64,000 nucleotides of DNA from Pararobbsia alpina (GCF_902859895.1 NZ_CADIKM010000011.1:1-64000); one strand, 5' to 3'; positions 27,651-35,456 are shown, counted from the first letter of the stretch. The notes: generated by a model from the sequence alone, not told the origin. Numbers and translations are program-made.

Positions 27651-28517
27651 ATGTCCAAACATGTCCCCCTCATGCTGGGTGCGGTCGCCTATGCGCCCAA
27701 GGTCGTCACGATCTGGGAAGGCTTCAAGGCTTTTTTCGCAGAACGCGGCTGCGCCTTCGACTATCTTCTTTATTCGAATTACGAACGACAGGTCGAAGCC
27801 CAGTTCGCGGGTGACATCGCCTTCGCGTGGAACTCGCCACTCGCCTGGGTACGGGCCGAACGCATCGCACGCGCGCGTGGCAAAACCGTCCTGCCGCTTG
27901 CGATGCGCGACAGCGACATCGACCTGCATTCGATACTCGTGGTATCTGCCGGAAGTGCCGTGCAAGACCTCGCCGGATTGCGCGGCACGACCATCGGTTT
28001 CGGCGCGATCGATTCACCGCAGGCCACGCTGATACCGCTGGATCATCTGCGCCATGCCGGCGGACTCGTTGCCGGACGCGACTATGCGGCGCAAAATTTC
28101 GATGCCCTGGGTGGCAAGCACGGGGATCATATCGGCGGTGAACGCGATGCAGCGGCCGCGCTCATGCGGGGCGAGATCGATGCGGCGTGGATGATCGCAG
28201 GCAACTACCGGCTGTTTGCGAACGAAGGCACACTGCCGGCGGGCGGCACGCGAATCGTCGCCACCACCGCAGCGTTCGATCACTGCAACATGACGGTGAG
28301 CCCGGGCGTGGCGCAGGAAGACATCCGCCGCTTCGGCGACATTCTGCTCGCGATGGACTGGAACGAGGCACAGGTGCGCCCGCTGCTCGAACTGGAAGGC
28401 CTCAAGGCCTGGCAGCCCGGGCGCGCGAGCGGCTACGCCCTGCTCGAACGCGCGGTGACGGACGAGAACTTCTATGACGACCAAGGCCGCATTGCCAACC
28501 CCGCTTATCGATATTGA
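27651..28517 (+). CDS. PhnD/SsuA/transferrin-like substrate-binding protein
   Basis: A 288-residue member of the PhnD-type binding-protein superfamily, with GAVAYAPKVVTIWEGFKAFF at the start, then FAWNSPLAWVRAE and GLRGTTIGFGAIDSPQATLIPL. No signal peptide is visible, which is unusual for a periplasmic binding protein and suggests a cytoplasmic or enzyme-like role, or a lost leader. It sits between an acyl-CoA dehydrogenase fragment and a broken small gene and may be a leftover of a larger cluster. Confidence 0.75.
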   Translation: MSKHVPLMLGAVAYAPKVVTIWEGFKAFFAERGCAFDYLLYSNYERQVEAQFAGDIAFAWNSPLAWVRAERIARARGKTVLPLAMRDSDIDLHSILVVSAGSAVQDLAGLRGTTIGFGAIDSPQATLIPLDHLRHAGGLVAGRDYAAQNFDALGGKHGDHIGGERDAAAALMRGEIDAAWMIAGNYRLFANEGTLPAGGTRIVATTAAFDHCNMTVSPGVAQEDIRRFGDILLAMDWNEAQVRPLLELEGLKAWQPGRASGYALLERAVTDENFYDDQGRIANPAYRY

Positions 28518-28765
28518 GGCCCTCGGCTTCGATTCCGGTGCGCATCTGCTGGTCAAGTGGTGGTCTCAACGAAGAGGTATTCGATGCGCTGATTCTCGTG
28601 GCGGCCGGTGAACTCGCACCGGCCGCCGTCGCGCGCGGCTATGCGCGCGTGCAGAGATTGATGCTCGATATGGCCGATGGTCGCTATGCGAGACTGGTCA
28701 GGCTCGGTTTCGAGCGCGACAAGGCAAGAGAGCTTACGTCGCTACATACCCGCAACTTCATGTAG
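28474..28765 (+). pseudogene. Frameshifted small gene downstream of the PhnD-like gene
   Basis: ATG 28474 opens a frame (MTTKAALPTPLIDIEALGFD, then SGAHLLVKWW) overlapping the end of the PhnD-like gene. It is garbled after about base 28560 and stops at 28611. From the TGGTGG repeat at 28558-28563, the +1 frame continues as GGLNEEVFDALILVAAGELA and ends in ARELTSLHTRNFM at 28765. The two halves look like one gene of under 100 residues broken by an indel, possibly with loss of a middle part. Family not recognised. Confidence 0.45.
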
Positions 28766-29275
28766 TCAGTCCAGGCTAGCGCGGATTGCGGCGTCGAGAA
28801 TCATCGCATTGGCATTGATCGGTTGTTCCGCCCCGCCACTGCGCGGACGATAGATCGAATCCCCTAGTCGTATGGGAGATCCTGACAACGCGCATATGCC
28901 CTCGCAGCGAGCAACGCCCAATCTCCAGGTTTGCTCGACATAGTGGCAGAAGGTCGAGTCACGCCACGAGACCAGCACGGTCGAACTGCTCTGGCGCTCG
29001 ACGACCGTGATCACAGCCGTACTGGGATTGCCATCCGAGTCCAACCGAACTTTCCCGTCAGCCGTTGCATTCGCGGCACTCTGTTGCCGCGAGATTGCAC
29101 GGATCGGCGTGGTGCGAACCTGCGCGATACCTTCTTGCGCCGTCCTGAGAACGAGGTTGGCGACCCGTTCCAACGCGGGCAACGATCTGGACGCTTTGCG
29201 CGGCTCTTCGCGCCGGCTTTTGCGATCCGGCAACACGGTCAAATCCGCCGCACGTGCAACTGCTCTAGTGCCCAT
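28766..29275 (-). CDS. DUF3331 domain-containing protein
   Basis: A 169-residue protein with the DUF3331 signature found almost only in Burkholderia-group bacteria: VVERQSSSTVLVSWRDSTFC, HYVEQTWRLGVARCEGICAL and SGSPIRLGDSIYRPR with a C-terminal NANAMILDAAI. ATG 29275 follows AAGGAAG and is preferred over a GTG at 29326. The cysteines may form a small fold, but no function is known. It is convergent with the broken gene before it, ending next to that gene's stop. Confidence 0.8.
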   Translation of the reverse strand: MGTRAVARAADLTVLPDRKSRREEPRKASRSLPALERVANLVLRTAQEGIAQVRTTPIRAISRQQSAANATADGKVRLDSDGNPSTAVITVVERQSSSTVLVSWRDSTFCHYVEQTWRLGVARCEGICALSGSPIRLGDSIYRPRSGGAEQPINANAMILDAAIRASLD

Positions 29276-29655
29276 CTGCTTCCTTCTGTCAACGGTCGGA
29301 AAACGGTCCGAGTCGCGTTTTCCCACGGAGTCATTCTGGGACGCACGAACGGTCGGCGACGTGACGCTCGGATTACAAGCGCGTCATGCTGGCGTGCGCA
29401 TGAGCCTCTGCACTGTGAGCGCGGATCAGACACTTTCAATTCAACTCACGCACCTGACGGGAGCATTCGAGGGCAACGCCGACGTCCGGTTCCGCTTGCC
29501 ACAAGTGCATCAAGCTGTACGTAAGCTCCCACTTGTAGACTGGGCGACGCAACTTGGGATCTCGGCAAGTCCTCCTGAGCAAACGCTCAAGCCGAGTCAG
29601 CCGGCGCGTCCCCGCTCGATTCACCTCAACAAGAACGACGAAAACGACTTTATCA

Positions 29656-30711
29656 ATGAAATTCACCCAGTCTTTTGTGTTAGCGTGCGCCATGTTTGCG
29701 GCGGCCCAGGGCATCGCAATGGCCGACAATGGCGCGCCTGCAACCTTGCAGGTACCGGCGAAGTCGCTGCCTGTGCCAACGGATGTCAGTCCTGAGTTGC
29801 AAAAGCTCATAGCGGCACCGCTCAACCCCGCCTGGAACGACTTGTGGACGACGGGTGAGCAATGGAGAACCGCAGCCAATGCGCAGGCCGCCAAGGTCGT
29901 CACGACCCTTCCGGCCATGCTCAAACGCCTGCATGTCACCGAGAAGTCCGAGACGATCGACGGGGTCAAGGTCTATGAGGTCACACCCGATTTCATTCCG
30001 CCTGAACACCGCGACAAGCTGCTCATTCATGTTCACGGTGGCTGCTACGAGCTGTTTCCCGGCGCGTCGGGAACGACCGAGGCGATCTTGATGGCGGGAC
30101 TTGGCCATTACAAGGTGATCTCCGTCGACTACCGGATGCCTCCTGAAGCGTACTTCCCCGCGGCCCTTGACGATGCGATGAAGGTCTACAAGGCATCGCT
30201 GACGACAACCGATCCGAAGAACCTCGGTGTCTTCGGCACCTCCGCCGGCGGTGCCTTGGTGCTCGAGATGATGCTGCGGGCAAAGCAAGAAGGGCTGCGG
30301 ATGCCGGGCGCGATTGCACCGGGCACTCCCATGTCGGACATCACGAAGACGGGCGATTCGTTTTATACGAATGAGAAAGTCGACAACGTCCTGGTATCCC
30401 GGGATGGGTTCTGCGATGCCGCAGCGGTCGTCTACGCGCACGGTCATGATCTCAAGGATCCTCTGCTGTCGCCTGTCTATGGCGACATGCACGGCTTTCC
30501 GCCCGCCATCCTGACCACTGGGACTCGCGACCTGCTGCTGAGCAACACGGTGCGTGTGCACCGCAAGCTTCGCGAGGCCGGCGTCGACGCGCAACTCGAA
30601 GTGTTCGAGGGCATGTCGCACGCCCAATACCAGGTTGATGACCGCATTCCCGAGGACCGGGAAGCATTCGGTGAGATCACCGAGTTCTTCGACAAGCATC
30701 TCGGCCATTGA
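29656..30711 (+). CDS. Secreted alpha/beta hydrolase (HSL/acetyl-esterase type)
   Basis: Predicted periplasmic esterase, 351 residues. The ATG at 29656 begins a Sec signal peptide (MKFTQSFVLACAMFAAAQGI, cleavage near AMA-D at residues 21-24). The nucleophile Ser196 sits in GTSAGG, and the HSL-family DYRMPPEAYFPAALDD follows the oxyanion motif. Candidate acid and His are in TGTRDLLLS and MSHAQYQ. The usual HGGG oxyanion motif reads HGGC (127-130), a notable change. No operon partner. It could be an esterase or a lactone-type hydrolase; substrate unknown. Confidence 0.82.
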   Translation: MKFTQSFVLACAMFAAAQGIAMADNGAPATLQVPAKSLPVPTDVSPELQKLIAAPLNPAWNDLWTTGEQWRTAANAQAAKVVTTLPAMLKRLHVTEKSETIDGVKVYEVTPDFIPPEHRDKLLIHVHGGCYELFPGASGTTEAILMAGLGHYKVISVDYRMPPEAYFPAALDDAMKVYKASLTTTDPKNLGVFGTSAGGALVLEMMLRAKQEGLRMPGAIAPGTPMSDITKTGDSFYTNEKVDNVLVSRDGFCDAAAVVYAHGHDLKDPLLSPVYGDMHGFPPAILTTGTRDLLLSNTVRVHRKLREAGVDAQLEVFEGMSHAQYQVDDRIPEDREAFGEITEFFDKHLGH

Positions 30712-30715
30712 CATC

Positions 30716-30841
30716 GCCTGCTGCCGCCCGGATTTCGGGCGGCAGGTCATCCATCGCGATCGTCCCATCGAGGGCGATGAGCACGGCACCCTCGATTGCA
30801 TTGCGCAACTCGCGCACATTGCACAAAACATCAACCCAATC
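30716..30841 (-). pseudogene. Relic of a sigma-54-dependent (NtrC-type) regulator
   Basis: About 40 residues on the minus strand, including CNVRELRNAIEGAVLIA and DGTIAMDDLPPEI, match the end of the AAA+ domain of sigma-54 activators, whose usual wording is W-P-G-N-V-R-E-L-x-N. Here W-P-G-N has decayed to WVDVLCN. The rest of the AAA+ domain and the Fis-type DNA-binding domain are absent. A perfect 10-bp hairpin at 30721-30745 falls within this relic. Confidence 0.6.
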
Positions 30842-31031
30842 AAACGTTTGGCAGAAAATACCGAGCCTGCAAGAGATGGCACGGTTCATGCGGTTATCAA
30901 AGGACGGAATCACCAAAGACGCCAGTGATTCTTTTGCCAGCTTACGGCAATGAGCTACCTGCCGCACGAAGGATCCTTTTGTATAGGTTTTTTATCCCGG
31001 AGGAGACTATGACGACCATCCTGATGCCGGC

Positions 31032-31118
31032 ATGCTGTGCTTTCTCATCATTCTCGCATTCGTGTTGGTATTGATACGCGAGACCATCAAGCGAAGCAAC
31101 GTCTCTTCCGATGGCTGA
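31032..31118 (+). CDS. Candidate 28-residue single-span membrane protein
   Basis: A very small frame with one strong hydrophobic segment (MLCFLIILAFVLVLIRETIK, positive-inside tail). It overlaps, in another frame, a 21-codon frame starting at 31009 that has a strong GGAGGAG ribosome site. Ribosomes loaded there could reach 31032 by coupling, or the two frames may be one small gene broken by one base. Sequence evidence only. Confidence 0.3.
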   Translation: MLCFLIILAFVLVLIRETIKRSNVSSDG

Positions 31119-31161
31119 GAAGATTGCCCCCTCTGAGACCGGCTGAAAATTGGAGAGCACT

Positions 31162-31380
31162 ATGTTTGACGACTCGATACTCCTGTCCTTCTCGTGCGCA
31201 TGGGACATGCAGGGACTGGAGCAGTGGACAAAGGCCTGGTATGAGCAAGCCGTCCAGGCGGAATTCATCCAGCCGCCCTATCACGCCGACGCCGATGGCC
31301 TGGAGCGTCTTCGGGGTTACTTCAATGTCGGTCTGTCTCCCGCCGAAGCCGCTCAGGCGTACTTCGGCCGCAAGCACTAA
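31162..31380 (+). CDS. Small hypothetical protein
   Basis: A 72-residue, soluble, aromatic-rich protein. The ATG at 31162 follows GGAGA by six bases. No family was recognised; the central QWTKAWYEQAVQAEF and the GLSPAEAAQAYFGRKH tail look folded and coding. It lies between the candidate membrane mini-protein and the fluoride riboswitch. Nothing visible assigns a function. Confidence 0.5.
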   Translation: MFDDSILLSFSCAWDMQGLEQWTKAWYEQAVQAEFIQPPYHADADGLERLRGYFNVGLSPAEAAQAYFGRKH

Positions 31381-31500
31381 GGCGGGGACACTCGCGAGAC
31401 TGGCGTTACCGCTTCGCGACAGGCATCCAATCCCGTGCACAAGGCTTTTGTACAGAAACTGTGCGCCCTGCTCATATCGAATGCCTTGATTTGCTTGCGA

Positions 31501-31530
31501 TTGGACGTTCAGGTCAGACACGGTTAAAAT
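31501..31530 (+). promoter_or_regulatory. Promoter of the fluoride riboswitch transcript
   Basis: TTGGAC, an 18-base spacer and TAAAAT (31525-31530) form a sigma-70-like promoter. Transcription would begin about seven bases on, at the first bases of the aptamer. Confidence 0.5.
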
Positions 31531-31537
31531 GCGTGCC

Positions 31538-31593
31538 ACGGAGATGGCATTCCTCCATTAACCGCCGGCGCAAGCCGGCTGATGATGCCTACG
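31538..31593 (+). promoter_or_regulatory. Fluoride riboswitch (crcB motif)
   Basis: The aptamer has all expected parts: GGAG (31540-31543) pairing with CTCC (31553-31556), GGCAT (31546-31550) pairing with ATGCC (31585-31589), a GCCGGC stem with GCAA tetraloop (31564-31579), and the conserved CTGATG (31579-31584). It binds fluoride with Mg2+ and controls the CLC-F gene 77 bases downstream. Confidence 0.92.
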
Positions 31594-31623
31594 TATCCCT
31601 GGACGGGAGCCGTAGGCATTTTT
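31585..31623 (+). terminator. Riboswitch-controlled intrinsic terminator
   Basis: ATGCCTACG (31585-31593) pairs with CGTAGGCAT (31611-31619), with T run 31619-31623. The 5' arm overlaps the aptamer's closing strand ATGCC, so fluoride binding should block terminator formation. This is the expression platform. Confidence 0.85.
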
Positions 31624-31670
31624 CTGCGGCGTTCTGCTGCCCAGGTTTGTTTCCTCAAACCTCTGATTCC

Positions 31671-32993
31671 ATGAAACGTCTCGCGACTATCGAACAGGTC
31701 GCGCTGCTACCGCATTTTGTGCGCTGGCTTGCGTTGTCTGTTCTCCTCGGTGGCTTGTCCGGCTCTGCCTCCGCATTTTTTCTCGTCGCGCTCGAATGGG
31801 CGACCGATACGCGTGTTTCTCACGCGTGGCTCCTATGGCTATTACCCGTGGCGGGCTTCGTGACCGGATGGGTGTACTACCGTGTTGGTCAAAGCGTCGA
31901 AGGCGGCAACAACCTGCTCATCGATGAGATTCACGACCCCAAGAAGGTGGTACCGAAACGCATGGGCCCGCTCGTGCTCGCGGCCACTGTCGTGACCCAT
32001 CTTTTCGGCGGCTCGGCCGGTCGAGAAGGCACCGCAGTCCAGATGGGCGGTGCACTCGCCGACCGCATCACGCACACATTGCGGCTCAATCGTGAAGACC
32101 GTCGCACCTTGTTGATGGCCGGTATTGCAGCCGGCTTCTCTTCTGTCTTCGGCACCCCGTTGGCCGGAGCGATTTTCGGACTCGAGGTGCTCGCAATCGG
32201 CCGGCTCCGCTATGACGCCTTGCTCGCCTGCTTCATGTCTGCCGTCGTCGCTGATCAGGTCACGCGACTCTGGGGTGTTCATCACACGCTCTATACGATT
32301 CCATTCATTCCCGAGGTTTCGGCGATGGGCCTCGTGTCGGCCACGCTCGCCGGTATCGCCTGCGGCATCGTCGGGATGCTGTTCGCCGATACGACACACT
32401 TCCTTTCCGGCTTCATCAAGAAGCGGATCACGTACCCGCCGTTTCGGCCTGTCGTCGGCGGCATCGTCGTAGTCGCCTTCGCGCTTGCGCTCGATACCCC
32501 GCAATACCTCGGGCTCGGCATTCCCACCATCGTCAGTTCATTTCAGCACCCCCTGCCCGCCTATGATTTTCTCGGGAAGTTCGGCTTTACCGTCGTGACG
32601 CTGGCATCCGGCTTCAAGGGCGGCGAGGTCACGCCGCTGTTCTATATCGGCGCCACCCTGGGGAACGCACTCGGCTATGTGCTTTCACTGCCGTTTCCGG
32701 TCCTTGCGGGCCTGGGATTTGTTGCCGTATTCGCGGGTGCGGCCAACACGCCCATTGCCTCGACGATTATGGCCATCGAGCTTTTTGGCGGCCATATCGG
32801 AGTCTATGCCGGTACGGCCTGCATCGTGGCGTATCTGTTCTCCGGCCATACCGGCATTTACCGCGCACAGCGGCTCGGGCAGCCAAAGCACTTCGCTTTC
32901 CCGAAGGGGATTCGCCTGGCGGATATCCCGGCGAGGCGACGCGCTCGCCTCGCGCCGGACAAGCCGGATGCTGCGCCGCGGGACTCCGTTTGA
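31671..32993 (+). CDS. Fluoride-exporting CLC-type antiporter (EriC-F)
   Basis: Inner-membrane CLC-family protein, 440 residues with about ten hydrophobic segments. The selectivity motifs differ from chloride channels in the CLC-F way: the first is GGNNLLIDEIH (from 78) rather than GSGIP, the second GREGT (117-121) rather than GKEGP, and the third GGEVTPLFYIG. CLC-F proteins exchange fluoride for protons and protect against fluoride. The ATG at 31671 is the first in frame after the riboswitch terminator. Regulation by the upstream fluoride riboswitch confirms the specificity. Confidence 0.93.
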   Translation: MKRLATIEQVALLPHFVRWLALSVLLGGLSGSASAFFLVALEWATDTRVSHAWLLWLLPVAGFVTGWVYYRVGQSVEGGNNLLIDEIHDPKKVVPKRMGPLVLAATVVTHLFGGSAGREGTAVQMGGALADRITHTLRLNREDRRTLLMAGIAAGFSSVFGTPLAGAIFGLEVLAIGRLRYDALLACFMSAVVADQVTRLWGVHHTLYTIPFIPEVSAMGLVSATLAGIACGIVGMLFADTTHFLSGFIKKRITYPPFRPVVGGIVVVAFALALDTPQYLGLGIPTIVSSFQHPLPAYDFLGKFGFTVVTLASGFKGGEVTPLFYIGATLGNALGYVLSLPFPVLAGLGFVAVFAGAANTPIASTIMAIELFGGHIGVYAGTACIVAYLFSGHTGIYRAQRLGQPKHFAFPKGIRLADIPARRRARLAPDKPDAAPRDSV

Positions 32994-33132
32994 GCTTTGA
33001 GCTCGTTTTACCGATTCCTTTTTTATGCGCTGTTTTTACGCGTTCTTGACAGCTCGCCCCCGCCGCTTCGACTAACATTCTTGTGGACTTGCCGACCGAA
33101 GGCCGGTCCGGATAAGGTCAAAGGCAGGGGTC

Positions 33133-33411
33133 ATGTTCGGTCTGGTCATTCTGTTTTTTCAGCTTTTTGTTTGTCTCGTTTTATTCGCTGTTGGCCTATG
33201 GTCCGTGGCGAGGCCGAAGCATCTGCAGCATTTCATTCACTCGAACTTCGCGCTTCTCCCCGCGGTCCGCAAAGGCGTGCGAATAACGCCAATCTTCATC
33301 CGCCTGGCCGGAATGTATTTGCTGTGGTTTGCCTACACCCTCACCATCAGTTTCCACGAAGAGATTCTGTGGGTTGAACGACAGTTCGAAATACGGCCAC
33401 CCGGGTCGTGA
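33133..33411 (+). CDS. Small two-span membrane protein
   Basis: A 92-residue protein with hydrophobic segments at residues 3-24 (LVILFFQLFVCLVLFAVGL) and 56-74, a basic loop between, and an acidic C-terminus. A GGGG lies three bases before ATG 33133. The family is not recognised. It follows the fluoride exporter by 140 bases and could be a separate unit. Confidence 0.6.
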   Translation: MFGLVILFFQLFVCLVLFAVGLWSVARPKHLQHFIHSNFALLPAVRKGVRITPIFIRLAGMYLLWFAYTLTISFHEEILWVERQFEIRPPGS

Positions 33412-33508
33412 CCTCCAGGTTTCGTTTACGTGAAAAGAAGCCGATACTGGATTAGGCGGGGCCGGTCATTGCACGGCTTCCGCGCTGCAAATATCCGGGA
33501 CCTCGGTA

Positions 33509-34141
33509 ATGAAATACTTCGGTCGGTTTTTGCTCGCGGTCTTCGCCGTGAGCCTGAGCATGCATTCCGCCTGCGCAGAAGAAACTGCTGCGCCCCGGTA
33601 CAGGATCGGGGACGCGTGGTCCTTCGTTTCCGTCGACGCGCTTTCCCCTGCCCGCAATATACGATTCACGGAGACGATCACACATCGCACACCCGATGGT
33701 GCCGATCTCCGGGTCGATGACGCGGCAGGCCACACCTGGCAAAAAGCGCTGGATGCGGATGGCAATACCGTGCGCTCGCTCAACTATCTTCCGAATCCGA
33801 CTGACCGCCGGCTCAAGTTTCCGATGTCGGTGGGCATGCGCTGGACGGTTGACTATGATCTCGGCCCGCTTCACTTCACGTTCAATCGTCAAGTAGTGGG
33901 ATTCGAAGAGGTACAGACCCGGGCCGGTACATTCAAGGCCTATCGTATCGAGGGCTCGGGAACGGTCAAGTCCGCCGGCCAGACCAGCTCGGGTGAGGTC
34001 ACCGAGACGAGCTGGTACGCGCCGGCCGCCAAGCGCATCGTCAAGGACGACTGGCACTCGAAAATTCAAGACCGCCTGCCAGCACAGGTGCATATCGAAC
34101 TCGTGCAGATGCTGATCGCCAAGTCAGGCGAAGCGCGCTGA
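33509..34141 (+). CDS. Secreted hypothetical protein
   Basis: A 210-residue protein with a clear Sec signal peptide (MKYFGRFLLAVFAVSLSMHS, cleavage near ACA-E). The mature part is beta-rich (RYRIGDAWSFVSVDALSPA, LHFTFNRQVVGFEEVQTRAG, TFKAYRIEGSGTVKSAGQ) and resembles periplasmic DUF-type proteins that carry a TFxAYxIE-like strand. No catalytic motif is seen. It appears monocistronic. Confidence 0.7.
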   Translation: MKYFGRFLLAVFAVSLSMHSACAEETAAPRYRIGDAWSFVSVDALSPARNIRFTETITHRTPDGADLRVDDAAGHTWQKALDADGNTVRSLNYLPNPTDRRLKFPMSVGMRWTVDYDLGPLHFTFNRQVVGFEEVQTRAGTFKAYRIEGSGTVKSAGQTSSGEVTETSWYAPAAKRIVKDDWHSKIQDRLPAQVHIELVQMLIAKSGEAR

Positions 34142-34322
34142 GCGGGTCCCTCATGTCGACGTCGGCCGCGATGCGCAGGTCGCCGTTCTCGTTGTCGAGC
34201 CAATCGACTTTAAGGCCCGGAGAAGTCGTCACGACAGAGGGAGCGACTTCAGCCACCACCGAGGTCAGTTTCCGCGCCTTGCTCTGTCAATAAAGTTTCG
34301 CCATGCGTTTTCTGTTGCCTAA

Positions 34323-34676
34323 CTAGGCCTCCATACGAAGCGTGAGAAAGATTTTTACCGACTGCACACCGGGTACGCGTTTTGCGATCTGCGCGGCTCT
34401 TTCCGCCTGCGACGCTTCGGGGACAGCGCCCATGAGAACGACCGCTCCGTCGCGCGCCGTCACATAAACCTGTACCGCATCAATGGCACCGTCCCTCACC
34501 ACGGCATAAAGTACTTCTTTCGCGAGTGCGCAGTTGGCAGCCTGCGCCGCCTCGGAAGCTTGTTTCGAAGGGGCTTCGCTGACCGCTTGATCTGCCGCGG
34601 ACTGTGCCTGTACGTGAAGCGATATCGCGAAAAGGAACGCACCACTCGCTACCTCCAACCTTCGCATCGTCTTCAT
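34323..34676 (-). CDS. BON-domain periplasmic protein
   Basis: A 117-residue protein with a signal peptide (MKTMRRLEVASGAFLFAISL, cleavage near VQA-Q) and a single BON domain in the C-terminal 70 residues (KEVLYAVVRDGAIDAVQVYV, GAVVLMGAVPEASQAERAAQ, KRVPGVQSVKIFL). BON domains bind phospholipid or other envelope components; such proteins are often osmotically or stress induced. An AGGAG lies before the ATG. Confidence 0.85.
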   Translation of the reverse strand: MKTMRRLEVASGAFLFAISLHVQAQSAADQAVSEAPSKQASEAAQAANCALAKEVLYAVVRDGAIDAVQVYVTARDGAVVLMGAVPEASQAERAAQIAKRVPGVQSVKIFLTLRMEA

Positions 34677-34772
34677 GTCGCTCTCCTCGTTATCCCACTA
34701 TGGAAAGGGCTACGGTCTTCCTATGATGTCCTAACCTGTTTTTTGCGTCCCACACCTTGTCAGTGACGCCAA

Positions 34773-35048
34773 TCAGTGCTTCCCTTCAGCCATAGCGGCA
34801 ATACGCTTGTTCGATTCCGCGACGAACGACAGTGCATCATCCAGTGCGTCGTTCGCCTCTTTGGTGGAGGCATTCACGCGCTCGATCGGCGCATTGATTT
34901 CCTGTTCGTCGTCTGATGGGGTAAATCCCTGCGCAGCCTGGCGCATCAACTCACTCACGTCCAGGCCGAGACGCTTTGCGGTACTCACGATTGCGCGCTT
35001 TTGAACCGCCGTTACCTGCACGACAATCCGCTCCGTTGCAGCAGCCAT
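34773..35048 (-). CDS. Small ribbon-helix-helix-like DNA-binding protein
   Basis: A 91-residue protein. The N-terminal ERIVVQVTAVQKRAIVSTAK followed by RLGLDVSELMRQAAQGF has the beta-strand/helix/helix pattern of ribbon-helix-helix proteins; the C-terminal half is a predicted helix rich in Glu, Asn and Ala. The ATG at 35048 lies seven bases after AGGAG; an ATG at 35054 is too close. Two ATGTACAT palindromes lie just upstream, suggesting autorepression. No toxin partner is adjacent. Confidence 0.6.
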   Translation of the reverse strand: MAAATERIVVQVTAVQKRAIVSTAKRLGLDVSELMRQAAQGFTPSDDEQEINAPIERVNASTKEANDALDDALSFVAESNKRIAAMAEGKH

Positions 35049-35060
35049 TTCCATACTCCT

Positions 35061-35085
35061 ATGTACATGCACGTGGTATGTACAT
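35061..35085. promoter_or_regulatory. Paired ATGTACAT operator of the RHH gene
   Basis: The self-complementary octamer ATGTACAT occurs twice (35061-35068 and 35078-35085), 17 bases centre to centre, 12 bases upstream of the RHH gene start. This is the layout expected for cooperative binding of RHH dimers. Confidence 0.6.
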
Positions 35086-35096
35086 TTAAGGTTGTT

Positions 35097-35447
35097 TCAG
35101 GAGGTGGTCAACTGGTTTTTGTGGTGCGACTCTTTGCACTTTATCGGGGGGAACCTCAGCAGCACCGTCACGCCGCGAGCCGCGTCCAGTCCCAGGTGCC
35201 GGCCGACATACGGGGCGCTCTCGCGCCAAGTACTTTTCCGTGTGAATGACCAGGCGGCAGCGAGGACAGCGCCAACGCACTTGATGGCGCTACCGTCAGG
35301 GTTCCGATTGACCGTCGTGTTGGGCTTGCTGTCCTGTTCAATGGAAACAGCGTTGCCTTCCCCGTAGCGGCGTTTCTGATGAGCGCCGACCTTCTGCGCC
35401 AAGTTCTTGTGCCTTATTGATGTCGCCCTTCCTTTGAATGTACTCAA
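35097..35447 (-). CDS. Doubtful hypothetical frame at the mini-island edge
   Basis: An open frame of 116 codons from TTG 35447 without a recognised family (KVGAHQKRRYGEGNAVSIEQ, GAVLAAAWSFTRKSTWRES). In its favour are an operator dyad over its start and an AAGGAAGG 10-18 bases downstream of it, which would suit a later TTG at 35411. Against it are the absence of ATG or GTG starts and the fact that it runs through the 25-bp repeat, so its last 25 codons lie outside the island. Confidence 0.25.
   Translation of the reverse strand: MSTFKGRATSIRHKNLAQKVGAHQKRRYGEGNAVSIEQDSKPNTTVNRNPDGSAIKCVGAVLAAAWSFTRKSTWRESAPYVGRHLGLDAARGVTVLLRFPPIKCKESHHKNQLTTS
35168..35192. repeat. 25-bp direct repeat, left copy
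   Basis: Identical to 36259-36283, where it forms the last eight codons and stop of a LysR gene. The 1,091-bp spacing brackets the HTH/DUF2442/DUF4160 genes. It reads as an attachment-site-like duplication. Confidence 0.8.
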
Positions 35448-35453
35448 TGAGTA
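35441..35453. promoter_or_regulatory. Operator dyad TACTC-AAT-GAGTA
   Basis: Inverted repeat with the same arms and spacing as the dyad at 36208-36226. It lies between the HTH gene's stop and an AAGGAAGG sequence on the minus strand, so it could control the 35097-35447 frame. Confidence 0.5.
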
Positions 35454-35456
35454 GCG

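Noticed and set aside
30721-30745. Perfect 10-bp hairpin after the alpha/beta hydrolase, looking like a terminator
   Set aside because: It has no U-tract and lies within the relic coding for the end of a sigma-54 activator, so the pairing may be coincidental.
34041-34259. Minus-strand frame with KVDWLDNENGDLRIAADVDM overlapping the end of the secreted protein gene
   Set aside because: It looks partly protein-like but has no start signal, no recognised family and overlaps a better gene; kept out for lack of support.
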